Origin: Sphingomonas adhaesiva
Lineage (GTDB): Bacteria; Pseudomonadota; Alphaproteobacteria; Sphingomonadales; Sphingomonadaceae
Direction: 5' to 3'
Length of the DNA: 64,000 nt
Assembly: GCF_002374855.1 (NCBI RefSeq)
Contig: NZ_NWVC01000004.1
Span: forward strand, 1 to 64,000
The notes below the pieces were generated by a model. That model saw only the letters and a program-made list of their open reading frames with translations. It did no database searches and was not told where the DNA came from. A program made the translations under genes and the position numbers. Positions 25,099 through 34,800 of this stretch are shown piece after piece. The stretch's first letter is position 1. Each line of letters starts with the position of its first letter.

Positions 25099-26922
25099 TT
25101 ATGCGGCTTCCTTCGCGCGGCTGGCGCGCTTGCGCTCATGCGGGTCGAGGTGGCGCTTGCGCAGGCGGATCGACTTGGGCGTGACTTCGACCATCTCGTC
25201 GTCGTCGATATAGGCGATCGCCTGTTCCAGCGTCATCTTCTTCGGCGGGGTGAGGCGGATCGCATCGTCCTTGCCGCCGCTCGCGCGGAAGTTCGTCAGC
25301 TGCTTGGCCTTCATCGGATTGACCTCCAGGTCATCCGTCTTGGCGTTCTCGCCGATGATCATGCCTTCGTACAGCGCCTCGCCGTGGCCGACGAACAGGA
25401 TGCCGCGATCCTCGAGCGGGCCGAGCGCATAGCCCTGCGCCTCGCCCGCGCCGTTCGAGATCAGGACGCCGTTCTTGCGACCTTCGATGTTGCCCTTGTG
25501 CGGGCCATACTTCTCGAACAGGCGGTTCATGATGCCGGTGCCGCGCGTGTCCGACAGGAATTCGCCGTGATAGCCGATCATGCCGCGCGACGGGGCCGAG
25601 AAGGTGATGCGCGTCTTGCCGCCGGTCGACGGGCGCATGTCGGTCATCTCCGCCTTGCGCAGGTTCATCTTCTCGACGACCGTGCCCGAGTGTTCCTCGT
25701 CCACGTCGATGATGACGGTTTCGTACGGCTCGGTCTTCTTGCCGTTCTCGTCCTCGCCGAACAGCACGCGCGGGCGGCTGATGCCCAGCTCGAACCCTTC
25801 GCGGCGCATCGTCTCGATCAGCACGCCCAGCTGAAGCTCGCCGCGGCCGGCCACCTCGAAGCTGTCGCGGTCGGCGGCCTCGGTCACCTTGATCGCGACG
25901 TTGGTCTCCGCCTCGCGCATCAGGCGGTCGCGGATCATGCGGCTGGTGACCTTGCTGCCCTCACGCCCCGCCATCGGCGAATCGTTGACCGCAAAACGCA
26001 TCGACAGCGTCGGCGGGTCGATCGGCTGGGCCTGGATCGGCGTCGACACCGAGGTGTCGGCGATCGTGTTGGCGACGGTCGCGACGGTCAGCCCGGCGAG
26101 GCTGATGATGTCGCCCGCGCGCGCTTCCTCGACCGGCACGCGCTCCAGCCCGCGGAAGCTCATCAGCTTCGACGCGCGGCCGGTTTCGATGACATTGCCC
26201 TGGTTGTCGAGCGCGTGGATCGGCTGGTTCAGCTTCACCACGCCCGACTGGACGCGGCCGGTGAGGATGCGGCCCAGGAAGTTGTCGCGGTCGAGCAGCG
26301 TGACGAGGAAGCTGAACGGCGCGTCCTGGTCCAGCGACGGCGGGGGCACGTGATCGACGATTTTCTGGAACAGCGGGGTCAGCGTGCCTTCGCGACGGTC
26401 CATGTCCTCCGACGCATAGCCGTTGCGGCCCGAGGCGTAGAGCACCGGGAAGTCGAGCTGTTCGTCATTCGCCTCCAGCGCGACGAACAGGTCGAACACC
26501 TCGTCCAGCACTTCCTGGATGCGCGCGTCCGACCGGTCGACCTTGTTGACGACGACGATCGGGCGCAGGCCCAGCGCCAGCGCCTTGCCGGTCACGAACT
26601 TGGTCTGCGGCATCGCGCCCTCGGCCGCGTCGACCAGCAGGATCACGCCGTCGACCATCGACAGGATGCGTTCCACCTCGCCGCCGAAGTCGGCGTGGCC
26701 GGGGGTGTCGACGATGTTGATGCGCGTGCCTTCCCACTCGATCGAGGTGGGCTTGGCCAGGATGGTGATCCCGCGCTCCTTTTCCAGGTCGTTCGAGTCC
26801 ATAGCCCGTTCCTCGACCCGCTGGTTGTCGCGGAAGGTGCCGGACTGGCGGAAAAGCTGGTCGACGAGGGTCGTCTTGCCATGATCGACGTGCGCGATGA
26901 TGGCGATGTTGCGCAGGTTCAT
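25099..26922 (-). CDS. typA: Ribosome-associated GTPase TypA/BipA
   Basis: A 607-residue translational GTPase acting on ribosomes and 50S assembly under stress. G1 is AHVDHGKTT, switch II follows [14 protein letters not shown], and G4 is NKVDR. The EF-G-like domains II, III and V and the TypA-specific C-terminal domain follow ([20 protein letters not shown]). Length is normal. It is transcribed alone, with a strong terminator behind it. Confidence 0.96.
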   Translation of the reverse strand: MNLRNIAIIAHVDHGKTTLVDQLFRQSGTFRDNQRVEERAMDSNDLEKERGITILAKPTSIEWEGTRINIVDTPGHADFGGEVERILSMVDGVILLVDAAEGAMPQTKFVTGKALALGLRPIVVVNKVDRSDARIQEVLDEVFDLFVALEANDEQLDFPVLYASGRNGYASEDMDRREGTLTPLFQKIVDHVPPPSLDQDAPFSFLVTLLDRDNFLGRILTGRVQSGVVKLNQPIHALDNQGNVIETGRASKLMSFRGLERVPVEEARAGDIISLAGLTVATVANTIADTSVSTPIQAQPIDPPTLSMRFAVNDSPMAGREGSKVTSRMIRDRLMREAETNVAIKVTEAADRDSFEVAGRGELQLGVLIETMRREGFELGISRPRVLFGEDENGKKTEPYETVIIDVDEEHSGTVVEKMNLRKAEMTDMRPSTGGKTRITFSAPSRGMIGYHGEFLSDTRGTGIMNRLFEKYGPHKGNIEGRKNGVLISNGAGEAQGYALGPLEDRGILFVGHGEALYEGMIIGENAKTDDLEVNPMKAKQLTNFRASGGKDDAIRLTPPKKMTLEQAIAYIDDDEMVEVTPKSIRLRKRHLDPHERKRASRAKEAA

Positions 26923-27048
26923 ACGGGTTCCTGAGGGTGGCCCGCGAGCGCCGCAGGCTGTTATCGCCGGCGCCCATAGCGGAAACTCGACGCGAGCGCC
27001 AGTGGGGCAGACGTGTCGCCCTCACCCTTCCGGCGCTGCGCGCCTCCC

Positions 27049-27071
27049 TCCCTCTCCCGCCGGGAGAGGGA
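27049..27071 (-). terminator. Hairpin after the first TonB receptor gene
   Basis: A perfect 10-bp stem tccctctccc/gggagaggga with a 3-nt loop lies 18 bp past the receptor's stop (minus strand). No long T-run follows. The sequence resembles a widespread intergenic hairpin, so it may also be a repeat. Confidence 0.55.
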
Positions 27072-27089
27072 AGGGGGTAGCGGCGGTCG

Positions 27090-29486
27090 TCAGTAGCGCG
27101 CCGACAGTTCCACGCCGTAGAAGCGCGGCTCGCCCGCGATATAGGTCGGCCCGCCGAACCCGCCGCCGGTGTTGCCCGCGTCGAGCAGGTAGCGCTTGTT
27201 GGTGACGTTCCGCGCGAACCCGCCGATCGTGTAGCGGCCGTCGGCCAGCTCCACGCCGGCGCGGGCGTTGACCAGCGTGTAGCCGCCCTGGCTGATCGCG
27301 TCGTTGTTGGGCAGTTCGAAGAACACCTTGCTCTGATAGGTGGCCGAGGGTGTGGCGTAGAAGGTCATGCCCTCACCCAGCGGCAGGCGCAGCGTCGCGC
27401 CGCCCGAGGCGGTGTACTGCGGCTGCAACCGAAAGCGCGCGCCCGAGAAGGCCGGGGCGAGATTGTTGCCGCGGTCGATCTTCCCGTCGAGATAGGCGAA
27501 GGCGCCGAACAGCGACAGCGCCGATACCGGCCGCCACGTCGCCTCCAGCTCGACGCCGGGGTTCTTGGCCGACCCGGCGCTCTGCGTGCGGGCGACGCCG
27601 TCGGCGCCGATCACCGAGACCTGGAACCCGCGATAGCTCTGGTAGAAGGCGGACAGCGTGCCGGTCAGCGTGCGGCTGGCGACCTTCACCCCGGCCTCGA
27701 AATTCCAGACGTTCTCCTCGGGCACCAGCTGGACGCGCGGGATGACGACGCCGCCCGCATTCTGCGCGTCGAGCTGCACCACCGGCGAACGGCGGCCCTT
27801 CGCCACGGTGCCGTACAGGTTGAGCGTGTCGGACACGCGCAGCAGCGCGTTGACGCGCGGCAGGATCGCCGAATAGCTCTGCACCGCGGAGAAGCGGCGC
27901 CCGGCGGTATTGGCCGTGCCCAGCAGGCTGGAGGCGATGCCCAGCCCCGCCAGGATGCGCGAGTTGGGCTGGACGTTCTCATAGCCCGAGCGGCGCTTTT
28001 CGATCAGCACGCGCGCGCCGGCGGTCAGTTCCAGCGCCGGCGTGGGCAGCCAGGTGGCGTCGGCGAACACCGAATAGGCCTGGTTGCGGCCGAAGTTGGT
28101 GAAATAGGAGGCGTAGGGGATCTGCGTCGCGGCGCCGCGCGTCAGCAGCGCGGTGGCGCGCGTGGCGGGGATGGTGCCGTTGGCCGCGACGCAGGCGGTG
28201 CCGGTCGGCAGCCCGGCGGCGTTCAGCGCGGCGCGGATCGGCGCGTAGGCGGCGGACACGGAGCAGGCCAGATAGGTGCCCTCCTCGGTCGAGAAGGGCA
28301 CGCGCTGGAAGCCGTCCTCGAAGAAGCCGTTCCAGCCGAACGAGGCGCGGTAGCGGTCGCCCTCGAAGTTGAAGCGGCCTTCGTGGCTCCACTGGTCGCC
28401 CTGCGCGTCCTCGGCGAATTCGAGGTACCAGGCCGGGCCGCCGTCGGCGTCGAACACCTCGTTGCTGTTGAACCGGCGATAGCCGTTGACGGTGGTGAAG
28501 GTGACGCCCGGCGCCAGATCGACCGAGAGGGTCAGGTTCGCGTCATAGACGTCGCGCTTCAGCCCCAGCTTGCGCGCGCCCAGCACCTGCGCGCTGTACG
28601 GCGAGCCGGACAGTTCGGCCACGCCGAAGTCGCCGGTTTGCCCGCCGGTCGGCGCGAACACGCGGCTCTTGAACGGGGTGCCGGTGTTGCGCTGGCCGTC
28701 ATAGGTGAGGATCAGGTCGGCGGTGACGGCATTGCTGGGCGTGTAGCGCAGCGACAGGCGCCCGCCGGCCTGCTTCTGCCCGTACAGGTCGTCCTGGTCG
28801 ACGCGGCCCTGGTTCTGGTTGGGGACGTTGGGGTCGCCCGCGATGTTGCGGACATAGCCGTCGCGATACTTCACCCCGAAGCCGAGCCGCGCGGCGAACA
28901 CGTCGCTGCCGGCGTTGACGAAGCCGGTCACCTGCGTGCGGTTGAAATTGCCGTAGGTCGCGGTGATCGCATCCGAGAAGCCGGCGCGCGGCTTGGCCGA
29001 GATGATCGACACCGCGCCGACCGCCGCGGCGGTGCCGAACAGCGTCGCCTGCGGCCCCTTCACCACCTCGACCCGCTCCAGGTCGTACAGGTCCTGATAG
29101 GCGCCGCGCGAGCGCGAGATGTCGACGCCGTTGTAGTAGAGCGTGACGCGCGCGCCCTGCTGCGCCGATCCGCTGTCGGAGGTGATGCCGCGGATCACGA
29201 TGCCGGGGTTGTTCGCGCTCTGCTCCTGGATGCGCAGGCCCGGCACGTACATCGCCACTTCCGCCAGCGAATTGACGCCGATGTCGGCCATCCGCTGTCC
29301 GGTGACCGCCGACACGGTCAGCGGCACGTCCTCGATCCGCTGCTCGGTCTTCTGCGCGGTGATGATGATGTCGTCGCCGTTGGCGGTGCCGGGCTGGGCG
29401 GGCGCCGACGACGACGCTTGCGCGAAGGCGGGCATGGAAACGGTCAGCAGCAGCGTGGCGACGCTGCCGGCGAGAAGGCGCGACAT
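27090..29486 (-). CDS. TonB-dependent receptor
   Basis: A 798-residue outer-membrane receptor importing a scarce ligand with TonB energy. A signal peptide (residues 1-23, ending AFAQA) precedes the plug domain, which starts DDIIITAQKTEQRIEDVPL and contains GIVIRGITSDSG and VEVVKGPQATLFG. The rest is a 22-strand barrel ending GVELSARY with the C-terminal aromatic. The plug type is that of the large sphingomonad receptor group of unassigned substrate. No transport or catabolic gene is adjacent, so the ligand is unknown. It faces the telA-like gene divergently across 192 bp. Confidence 0.93.
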   Translation of the reverse strand: MSRLLAGSVATLLLTVSMPAFAQASSSAPAQPGTANGDDIIITAQKTEQRIEDVPLTVSAVTGQRMADIGVNSLAEVAMYVPGLRIQEQSANNPGIVIRGITSDSGSAQQGARVTLYYNGVDISRSRGAYQDLYDLERVEVVKGPQATLFGTAAAVGAVSIISAKPRAGFSDAITATYGNFNRTQVTGFVNAGSDVFAARLGFGVKYRDGYVRNIAGDPNVPNQNQGRVDQDDLYGQKQAGGRLSLRYTPSNAVTADLILTYDGQRNTGTPFKSRVFAPTGGQTGDFGVAELSGSPYSAQVLGARKLGLKRDVYDANLTLSVDLAPGVTFTTVNGYRRFNSNEVFDADGGPAWYLEFAEDAQGDQWSHEGRFNFEGDRYRASFGWNGFFEDGFQRVPFSTEEGTYLACSVSAAYAPIRAALNAAGLPTGTACVAANGTIPATRATALLTRGAATQIPYASYFTNFGRNQAYSVFADATWLPTPALELTAGARVLIEKRRSGYENVQPNSRILAGLGIASSLLGTANTAGRRFSAVQSYSAILPRVNALLRVSDTLNLYGTVAKGRRSPVVQLDAQNAGGVVIPRVQLVPEENVWNFEAGVKVASRTLTGTLSAFYQSYRGFQVSVIGADGVARTQSAGSAKNPGVELEATWRPVSALSLFGAFAYLDGKIDRGNNLAPAFSGARFRLQPQYTASGGATLRLPLGEGMTFYATPSATYQSKVFFELPNNDAISQGGYTLVNARAGVELADGRYTIGGFARNVTNKRYLLDAGNTGGGFGGPTYIAGEPRFYGVELSARY

Positions 29487-29678
29487 GGATGATTCCCCCG
29501 GTGATGTTCGTGTGTTGTCTTGAGGGCGCCGCTAGCGTGACTTCGTGACACATCCGTGTCGTGTGCGCCGCCCTCGACACCGCGGCCACGGCGTCTTACA
29601 TCGCTAATACGGTTGAAACGGGCGCGCGGTCGGTGGACAATGCGCCGGTACGCGAAGCGAAGCGAAGGAAGAAGGTTC

Positions 29679-30893
29679 ATGGCGACGACGCCCGACACGG
29701 CACCTGCAACGGCCGAGCCAGCGCTGGTCCTGACCCCGCCGGACCCGATCCCGACGGTGCAGGCCGAACGCGCCGCCGGGCTGGTGCCCGTCGACCAGGG
29801 GACAAGGACCGAGCTGGAGAAGCGCGTCGACCAGTTCGTCGACCAGCTGATCGCGGAGGACGTCAACAGCCCCGAATTCGGCAAGCGCGTGGATGCCATC
29901 ACCGCGATGGGGCAGAAGGAGATCCGCGACGCGGCGGGCCAGTCGAACCGCTTCCTCGACCGTCCGGTCAAGGCGATGGACCAGGACAGCGGGGTGGGCA
30001 AGGATTTGGCCGAACTGCGCCGCGTCGTCGAGGATCTGGACCCGGGCAAGAAGGGCAATCTGACCGCGCCGCAGAAGCTGTTCGGGATCATCCCGTTCGG
30101 CAACCGGATGCGCAATTACTTCGACAGCTACAAATCGTCGCAGACGCACATCAGCTCGATCCTGAAGAGCCTCGGGTCGGGCAAGGACGAGCTGTTGATG
30201 GACAATGCCGCGATCGATACCGAGCGCGCCAACCTGTGGACCGCGATGGGGCGGCTGGAACAGATGATCCACCTGTCGCGCACGATGGATGCGCGGCTGG
30301 AGGACAGGGCCAACGACCTGGACGCGACCGATCCGGCCAAGGCCAAGGCGATCCGCGAGACGGCGCTGTTCTACGCCCGCCAGCGCACGCAGGACCTGCT
30401 GACGCAGATGGCGGTGACGGTGCAGGGCTATCTGGCGCTGGACCTGGTCAAGAAGAACAACGTCGAGCTGATCAAGGGCGTCGACCGCGCCAGCACCACC
30501 ACCGTCGCCGCGCTGCGCACCGCCGTCACCGTGGCGCAGGCGCTGACCAACCAGAAACTGGTGCTGGAACAGATCACCCAGCTGAACACCACCACCGCCA
30601 ACATCATCGATTCGACCGGCAAGCTGCTGCGCCAGAACACCGCGCAGATCCACGAGCAGGCCGCCGCCAGCACGATCCCGCTGGAAACGCTGCAACGCGC
30701 GTTCCAGAACATCTACGACACGATGGACGCGATCGACACGTTCAAGCTGAAGGCGCTGGACAGCATGAAGACTACCGTCACGACGCTGGGCAACGAGGTG
30801 GAGAAGTCCAAGGGCTATATCGCGCGGGCCGAGGGCGCGGCGCAGAACCGCGTCGCCGGGCCGGCCGACCAGTTCAAGCTGGAGGCGCTGTGA
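29679..30893 (+). CDS. TelA-family (toxic anion resistance) protein
   Basis: A 404-residue largely helical cytosolic protein of the TelA family, first linked to tellurite resistance but with unclear mechanism. The conserved parts include GNRMRNYFDSYKSSQTHIS, LMDNAAIDTERANLWTAMG, LVKKNNVELIKGVDRAST, LEQITQLN and the IPLETLQRAFQNIYDTMDAI block. Coiled-coil propensity is high. The start at 29679 has a GAAGGAAGAAGG site; the earlier open frame has no homology. Its stop overlaps the GTG start of the next gene, so the pair is co-translated. Confidence 0.85.
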   Translation: MATTPDTAPATAEPALVLTPPDPIPTVQAERAAGLVPVDQGTRTELEKRVDQFVDQLIAEDVNSPEFGKRVDAITAMGQKEIRDAAGQSNRFLDRPVKAMDQDSGVGKDLAELRRVVEDLDPGKKGNLTAPQKLFGIIPFGNRMRNYFDSYKSSQTHISSILKSLGSGKDELLMDNAAIDTERANLWTAMGRLEQMIHLSRTMDARLEDRANDLDATDPAKAKAIRETALFYARQRTQDLLTQMAVTVQGYLALDLVKKNNVELIKGVDRASTTTVAALRTAVTVAQALTNQKLVLEQITQLNTTTANIIDSTGKLLRQNTAQIHEQAAASTIPLETLQRAFQNIYDTMDAIDTFKLKALDSMKTTVTTLGNEVEKSKGYIARAEGAAQNRVAGPADQFKLEAL

Positions 30894-31621
30894 CGTTGCC
30901 GCCGAGCGGGGAGACCGACCAGGCGGTGGCGGCGGCGCGCGCCGCGTCGGACCGGATGGCGGGGCGCGACGCGACCGGCGGGCTGATCCCGCTGCAACGC
31001 CGCCCGCGGCGCGGGCGCGGCGGGCTGGCGCAGCGCGTGGCGTTCATCGCGGCGGCCAACCTCATCATCCTGATCGCGGCGGGCATCGTCGGCGGGGTGG
31101 TGATGCCGCTGGGGATGTTCGGCGCGCTGGCGGTGATGATGCTGATGGCAGCGGTGACGCTGGCGATCGCCTTCGCCCCCGCCCCCGCCACCCCGGTGCC
31201 TACGCCGGAACGGATCGCGCGATCCGAGCTGAAGGCGCTGCCGATGCAGACCGCGCGCTGGCTGGACGCGCAACGCCCGGCGCTGCCCGCACCGGCGGTG
31301 ACCGTGCTCGACCGGCTCGACCAGCGGCTCGACACGCTGGGCGTCCAGCTGGCGGCGCTGGACGAGGACAGCCCGGCGGCGGCCGACGTGCGCCGGCTGG
31401 TGGGCGAGCAGCTGCCCGATTTCGTCCGCGACTATCAGCGCGTCCCCGCGCCGCTGCGCGGCACTTCGCGCAACGGCCGCACCCCGGACCAGCAGCTGAT
31501 CGACGGCCTGTCGGTGATCGAGCGCGAGATCGGCGAGATGAGCACGCAGCTGGCGCAGGGCGATCTCGACACGCTGGAGACGCGCAGCCGGTTCCTGGAG
31601 ATCAAATACCAGGGCGAGTGA
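30890..31621 (+). CDS. Membrane-anchored partner of the TelA-family protein
   Basis: A 243-residue protein without certain family. It starts at GTG 30890 inside the TelA stop (GTGA). Residues 1-47 are hydrophilic and basic; two hydrophobic segments follow (about 48-70 and 75-95: AFIAAANLIILIAAGIVGG and GALAVMMLMAAVTLAIAFA), and residues about 105-243 form a charged helical cytosolic or periplasmic tail. TelA genes elsewhere pair with membrane-linked XpaC-like genes, and the arrangement here suggests a comparable partner. This is inference from position and topology, not from a motif. Confidence 0.7.
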   Translation: MTLPPSGETDQAVAAARAASDRMAGRDATGGLIPLQRRPRRGRGGLAQRVAFIAAANLIILIAAGIVGGVVMPLGMFGALAVMMLMAAVTLAIAFAPAPATPVPTPERIARSELKALPMQTARWLDAQRPALPAPAVTVLDRLDQRLDTLGVQLAALDEDSPAAADVRRLVGEQLPDFVRDYQRVPAPLRGTSRNGRTPDQQLIDGLSVIEREIGEMSTQLAQGDLDTLETRSRFLEIKYQGE

Positions 31622-31680
31622 CGCGGGGCGAGTGAGGGCGCTTAAGCGATCCGCAACCGCGCCGCGCTAAACCCCGCGCG

Positions 31681-32118
31681 ATGGTTCAATACGGGATATA
31701 CGCCCTGGCCGCGGCGATGGTCGCCGGATCGGTCGCGCGGATCGCGTTCCTGCTGATCTGTCGCCGCCCCGTCGCGGCGCGGGTCTGCGGCACCGACGAA
31801 TCGGTGCTGGAACGCGCGCATGACGCCGCGACGTATCGCTGGTCGCGCTATCGCGACCCGCTGGGCGATCACGATCGCTGGAAGAGCGTGCGCGTGCGCG
31901 TCGCCTATGTCGTCGACGCGGTGGAGCATCGCGCCGACGTGCGCCATACCGTCGACCGCGCGCGCGACATGGGGGCGGCACTTCCCGATACGCACATCAT
32001 GCTGTGGTACGATCCGGCCGCGCCCGATCGCGTCACCACCAGCGGGCCGGGCGCGGCGATGCTGACGATCGCGTGCGCGGCGCTGCTGGCGATCGCCGCG
32101 CGGGGCGTGCCGTTCTGA
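31681..32118 (+). CDS. Hypothetical two-helix membrane protein (DUF3592-like topology)
   Basis: A 145-residue protein with one N-terminal membrane helix (IYALAAAMVAGSVARIAFLLI) and one at the C-terminus (GAAMLTIACAALLAIAA). The roughly 90-residue region between them contains VRVRVAYVVDAVEHRADV and a DTHIMLWYDPAAPDRV strand-turn segment. The topology resembles DUF3592 proteins, whose function is unknown. It ends two bases before the stop of the convergent STAS-like gene. Confidence 0.6.
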   Translation: MVQYGIYALAAAMVAGSVARIAFLLICRRPVAARVCGTDESVLERAHDAATYRWSRYRDPLGDHDRWKSVRVRVAYVVDAVEHRADVRHTVDRARDMGAALPDTHIMLWYDPAAPDRVTTSGPGAAMLTIACAALLAIAARGVPF

Positions 32119-32120
32119 TT

Positions 32121-32504
32121 TCAGCGGGGCGCGTCGTCGGCATCCGCGGCGTTCAGCCACTGCACCGCCTCCGCACGATCGCCGAAGAAGCCGTAGCCGG
32201 GCGCGACGCGCCGCGCCTGCATCCGCAGCAGCGGCGCCGGTCCGATCACCGCGATGCGGCGCGACGCGATGCCGGGATCGGCCGCCAGCCGTGCGAAGCC
32301 GGCCGCCACCTCGGGCACCTGGACGATGAAATCGGACAGGTCGAACAGGGTGCGCTGGCGCCCGATCGCCGGAAGACGCGTCAGGTCGCGGCGCAGATCG
32401 GCTTCGAATCGTCGGATCGTGTCATGGTCCCACAGCCCGATCAGTTTGATATCCACCCATTCGCGCAGCGGATCGACCGCGATATGATAAGCCTCCCCCT
32501 GCAC
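32121..32504 (-). CDS. STAS-like hypothetical protein, relative of the one at 923-1297
   Basis: A 127-residue soluble protein with the same layout as the protein at 923-1297: YHIAVDPLREWVDIKLIG, then RTLFDLSDFIVQVPEV, RRIAVIG, LLRMQARRV and a closing EAVQWL. No catalytic residue is evident. I chose GTG 32504 because an AGGAG site precedes it; a TTG at 32552 would add 16 non-conserved residues. Two copies of this rare family in one window suggest a paralogous pair. It is convergent with the two-helix protein (2-bp gap) and follows mntH on the same strand after 64 bp. Confidence 0.6.
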   Translation of the reverse strand: MQGEAYHIAVDPLREWVDIKLIGLWDHDTIRRFEADLRRDLTRLPAIGRQRTLFDLSDFIVQVPEVAAGFARLAADPGIASRRIAVIGPAPLLRMQARRVAPGYGFFGDRAEAVQWLNAADADDAPR

Positions 32505-32568
32505 CTGTCTCTCCTGCGCCGGTCGGGCATCATAGCGGAGCGGCGTTAGCAACCCGATAATGCGGTGG

Positions 32569-33870
32569 TTATCCCGCTACATAGCCCCACAGCAGATAGC
32601 CGTTGAGGACGACGATCACCGCCGCGATCGTCCAGGCCAGCGCCGACAGCCAGCGCGGCGCGGCGAAGCGGCCCATCAGGCGGCGGTTGGCGGTATAGGC
32701 GACCAGCGGGACGACCGCGAACGGCAGCTGCAGGCTGAGGATCACCTGACTGAGCACCAAAAGGTCGGTGGCGCCGCGGTCGCCCGATCCGGCCACCACG
32801 ATCACCGCGGGCACGATCGCCAGCCCGCGAGTCACCAGCCGCCGCAGCCACACGGGCAGGCGGATGTCGAGGAACCCTTCCATCACGATCTGCCCGGCCA
32901 GCGTGCCGGTGACGGTGGAATTCTGCCCACTGGCGAGCAGCGCGATGGCGAACACCACGCTGGCGCCGCCCACCCCCAGCATCGGCGCGAGCAGCGCGTG
33001 CGCATCCTCGATCTCGGCCACCTCGAACCGCCCCGCGCTGTGGAAGGCGGCGGCGGCGAGGATCAGGATCGCGGCGTTGATGAAGAACGCCAGCCCCAGC
33101 GCGACCGTCGAATCGATCGTCGCCATCGACAGTGCCTCGCGGCGGTCGGCCTCCCCCTCGCCATAGGCGCGGGTCTGCACGATCGAGGAATGGAGGTAGA
33201 GGTTGTGCGGCATCACCGTGGCGCCCAGGATGCCGATCGCCAGATAGAGCATCGCCGGGTTGGTGACGATCTCCGCCCGCGGTACCAGCCCGCCCGCCGC
33301 GGCCACCCAGTCCGGCCGCGCCCAGAACAGTTCCAGCGCGAAACAGCCCGCGATGACGATCAGCAGGCTGGCGATGAACGCCTCCAGCCGGCGAAAGCCG
33401 TAGCGTTGCAGCGCCAGGATCAGGAACACGTCCAGCCCGGTGACCACCACGCCCCAGACCAGCGGCAGGCCGAACAGCAGCTTGAGCGCGATGGCGGTGC
33501 CCAGCACCTCCGCCAGATCGCAGGCGATGATCGCCACCTCCGCCAGCGCCCACAGCAGCCAGCGCAGCGCGGGCGAGGAGTGGCGGCGGCATGCCTGCGC
33601 CAGGTCCAGCCCCGCGCCGATCCCCAGCCGCGCCGACAGCGATTGCAGCACGATCGCCATCAGGTTCGACAACAGCACGACCGACAGCAGCGTATAGCCG
33701 AACGCCGATCCGCCGGCGATGTCGGTCGCCCAGTTGCCGGGGTCCATATAGCCGACCGCGACCAGCCAGCCGGGGCCGACGAACGCCATCAGCCGCCGCC
33801 AGAACCCCGCATCGCGGGGCACGGGGACGGAGGCGAAGCTGTCGTCGAGCGAGCGGGCGCGGGCGGTCAT
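32569..33870 (-). CDS. mntH: NRAMP-family Mn2+/divalent metal importer
   Basis: A 433-residue proton-coupled importer with 11 predicted membrane helices. The metal-binding D-P-G-N motif of helix 1 is intact in [19 protein letters not shown], and the helix-6 site is in [15 protein letters not shown] (M-P-H). These match MntH, which brings in Mn2+ (and Fe2+). No riboswitch is visible upstream; the 91-bp gap to the divergent DUF2147 gene shows no obvious Fur/Mur palindrome. Its counterpart, the exporter mntP, lies 8 kb away with a Mn riboswitch. Confidence 0.92.
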   Translation of the reverse strand: MTARARSLDDSFASVPVPRDAGFWRRLMAFVGPGWLVAVGYMDPGNWATDIAGGSAFGYTLLSVVLLSNLMAIVLQSLSARLGIGAGLDLAQACRRHSSPALRWLLWALAEVAIIACDLAEVLGTAIALKLLFGLPLVWGVVVTGLDVFLILALQRYGFRRLEAFIASLLIVIAGCFALELFWARPDWVAAAGGLVPRAEIVTNPAMLYLAIGILGATVMPHNLYLHSSIVQTRAYGEGEADRREALSMATIDSTVALGLAFFINAAILILAAAAFHSAGRFEVAEIEDAHALLAPMLGVGGASVVFAIALLASGQNSTVTGTLAGQIVMEGFLDIRLPVWLRRLVTRGLAIVPAVIVVAGSGDRGATDLLVLSQVILSLQLPFAVVPLVAYTANRRLMGRFAAPRWLSALAWTIAAVIVVLNGYLLWGYVAG

Positions 33871-33961
33871 CGCGTGTCTGAATGCGGGAGAGCGGCGGCG
33901 GTTTCAACCGCGCTGCGCCGCGACTGTTGCGCGGCGCGCGCGATTGTCGCACGTCAGCGAC

Positions 33962-34384
33962 ATGAAGCACCTGCTCCCGCTCGCCGCCGCCGCCGCGCTC
34001 GCCACGGCCGCCGCCACCCCCGCCAGCGCCGCGACGCCGATCGCGGGCCGCTACCTGACCGAGGACGGGGCGGGGGTGATCGTGGTGGGGCCGTGCGGGA
34101 ACACCGTGTGCGGCCGGCTGGCCACCATCCTGAAGAGCGAGCCGGGCGCGGCGAAGACCGACGTCAACAACGCTGACCCCGCGCTGCGCACGCGCCCGAT
34201 CCTGGGGATGCCGATCCTGTCCGGCTTCACCGATGCCGGCAGCGACTGGCGCGGGCGCATCTACGATCCGCGCAACGGCAAGACGTACAAGTCGATCGTC
34301 AGCCGCAACGCCGACGGATCGCTGAAGGTGAAGGGCTGTATCGCGTTCTTCTGCCAGACGCAGACGTGGCGCCCGGCGAAGTGA
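33962..34384 (+). CDS. DUF2147 exported protein
   Basis: A 140-residue protein with an Ala-rich signal peptide (MKHLLPLAAAAALATAAATP) and cleavage near residue 24. The mature domain opens PIAGRYLTEDGAGVIVVGPCG, continues LSGFTDAGSDWRGRIYDP and NGKTYKS, and ends CIAFFCQTQTWRP, the DUF2147 pattern, with two cysteine pairs that could be disulphides. Family function is unknown. It is divergent from mntH. The ATG at 33962 is set by the signal peptide. Confidence 0.82.
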   Translation: MKHLLPLAAAAALATAAATPASAATPIAGRYLTEDGAGVIVVGPCGNTVCGRLATILKSEPGAAKTDVNNADPALRTRPILGMPILSGFTDAGSDWRGRIYDPRNGKTYKSIVSRNADGSLKVKGCIAFFCQTQTWRPAK

Positions 34385-34800
34385 GGTAGGCGCGCCGTCC
34401 GGCGGGGCGGCATGGCCGACCGCCGGGGACGGGCCTTTTGCCTGGGAACGGAAGGCGCGCCGTCTTTGGCGCCGCATCCGTCAACCCCCGCGAACGCGGG
34501 ACCTTTGCAAGACCCACGCCGTCATGCCGGACTTGTTCCGGCATCCACGTTTCTGCACATAGGCAAGCGCCTGATTTCGCGGCACCATGGACCCCGGAAC
34601 AAGTCCGGGGTGACGGAGGGGAGCGGCGGGCGTACCGACTTCTTCAAAGGTCCTGCGAGGCTGGACCATGTTCCCGCAAAAGCCATGGCGTGTGCGATCG
34701 CGGAAGCATGGATGCCGGATCAGGTCCGGCATGACGGAAGAGGTTTTCGCAGCGTTCCGGACGGGTCCGGCAGGGCCGGACCCGCGCGGTTCGCCCGCCC
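34385..34800. other. 416-bp intergenic region rich in palindromic repeats
   Basis: No gene is supported here. The region lies between the DUF2147 gene and the end of the second TonB receptor, which point toward each other, and carries three palindromic units (34521-34739). The short open frames that cross it run through the palindromes and have no family resemblance. The first 130 bp hold only GC-rich sequence without a clear terminator. Confidence 0.7.
34521..34739. repeat. Three palindromic REP-like units
   Basis: Unit 1 (34521-34547) contains atgccggacttgttccggcat, unit 2 (34589-34616) contains ccccggaacaagtccgggg, and unit 3 (34708-34739) contains atgccggatcaggtccggcat. All share a ccgga...tccgg core flanked by gtcat/tgac ends, the pattern of short interspersed palindromes in sphingomonad chromosomes. 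They may act as terminators for the converging genes. Confidence 0.82.

Noticed and set aside
25051..26934. A 627-residue + strand frame over typA
   Set aside because: Antisense shadow; typA on the minus strand has every GTPase motif.
34385..34800. Small protein genes in the repeat-rich gap
   Set aside because: The short frames pass through palindromic repeats in several phases and have no family or ribosome-site support.
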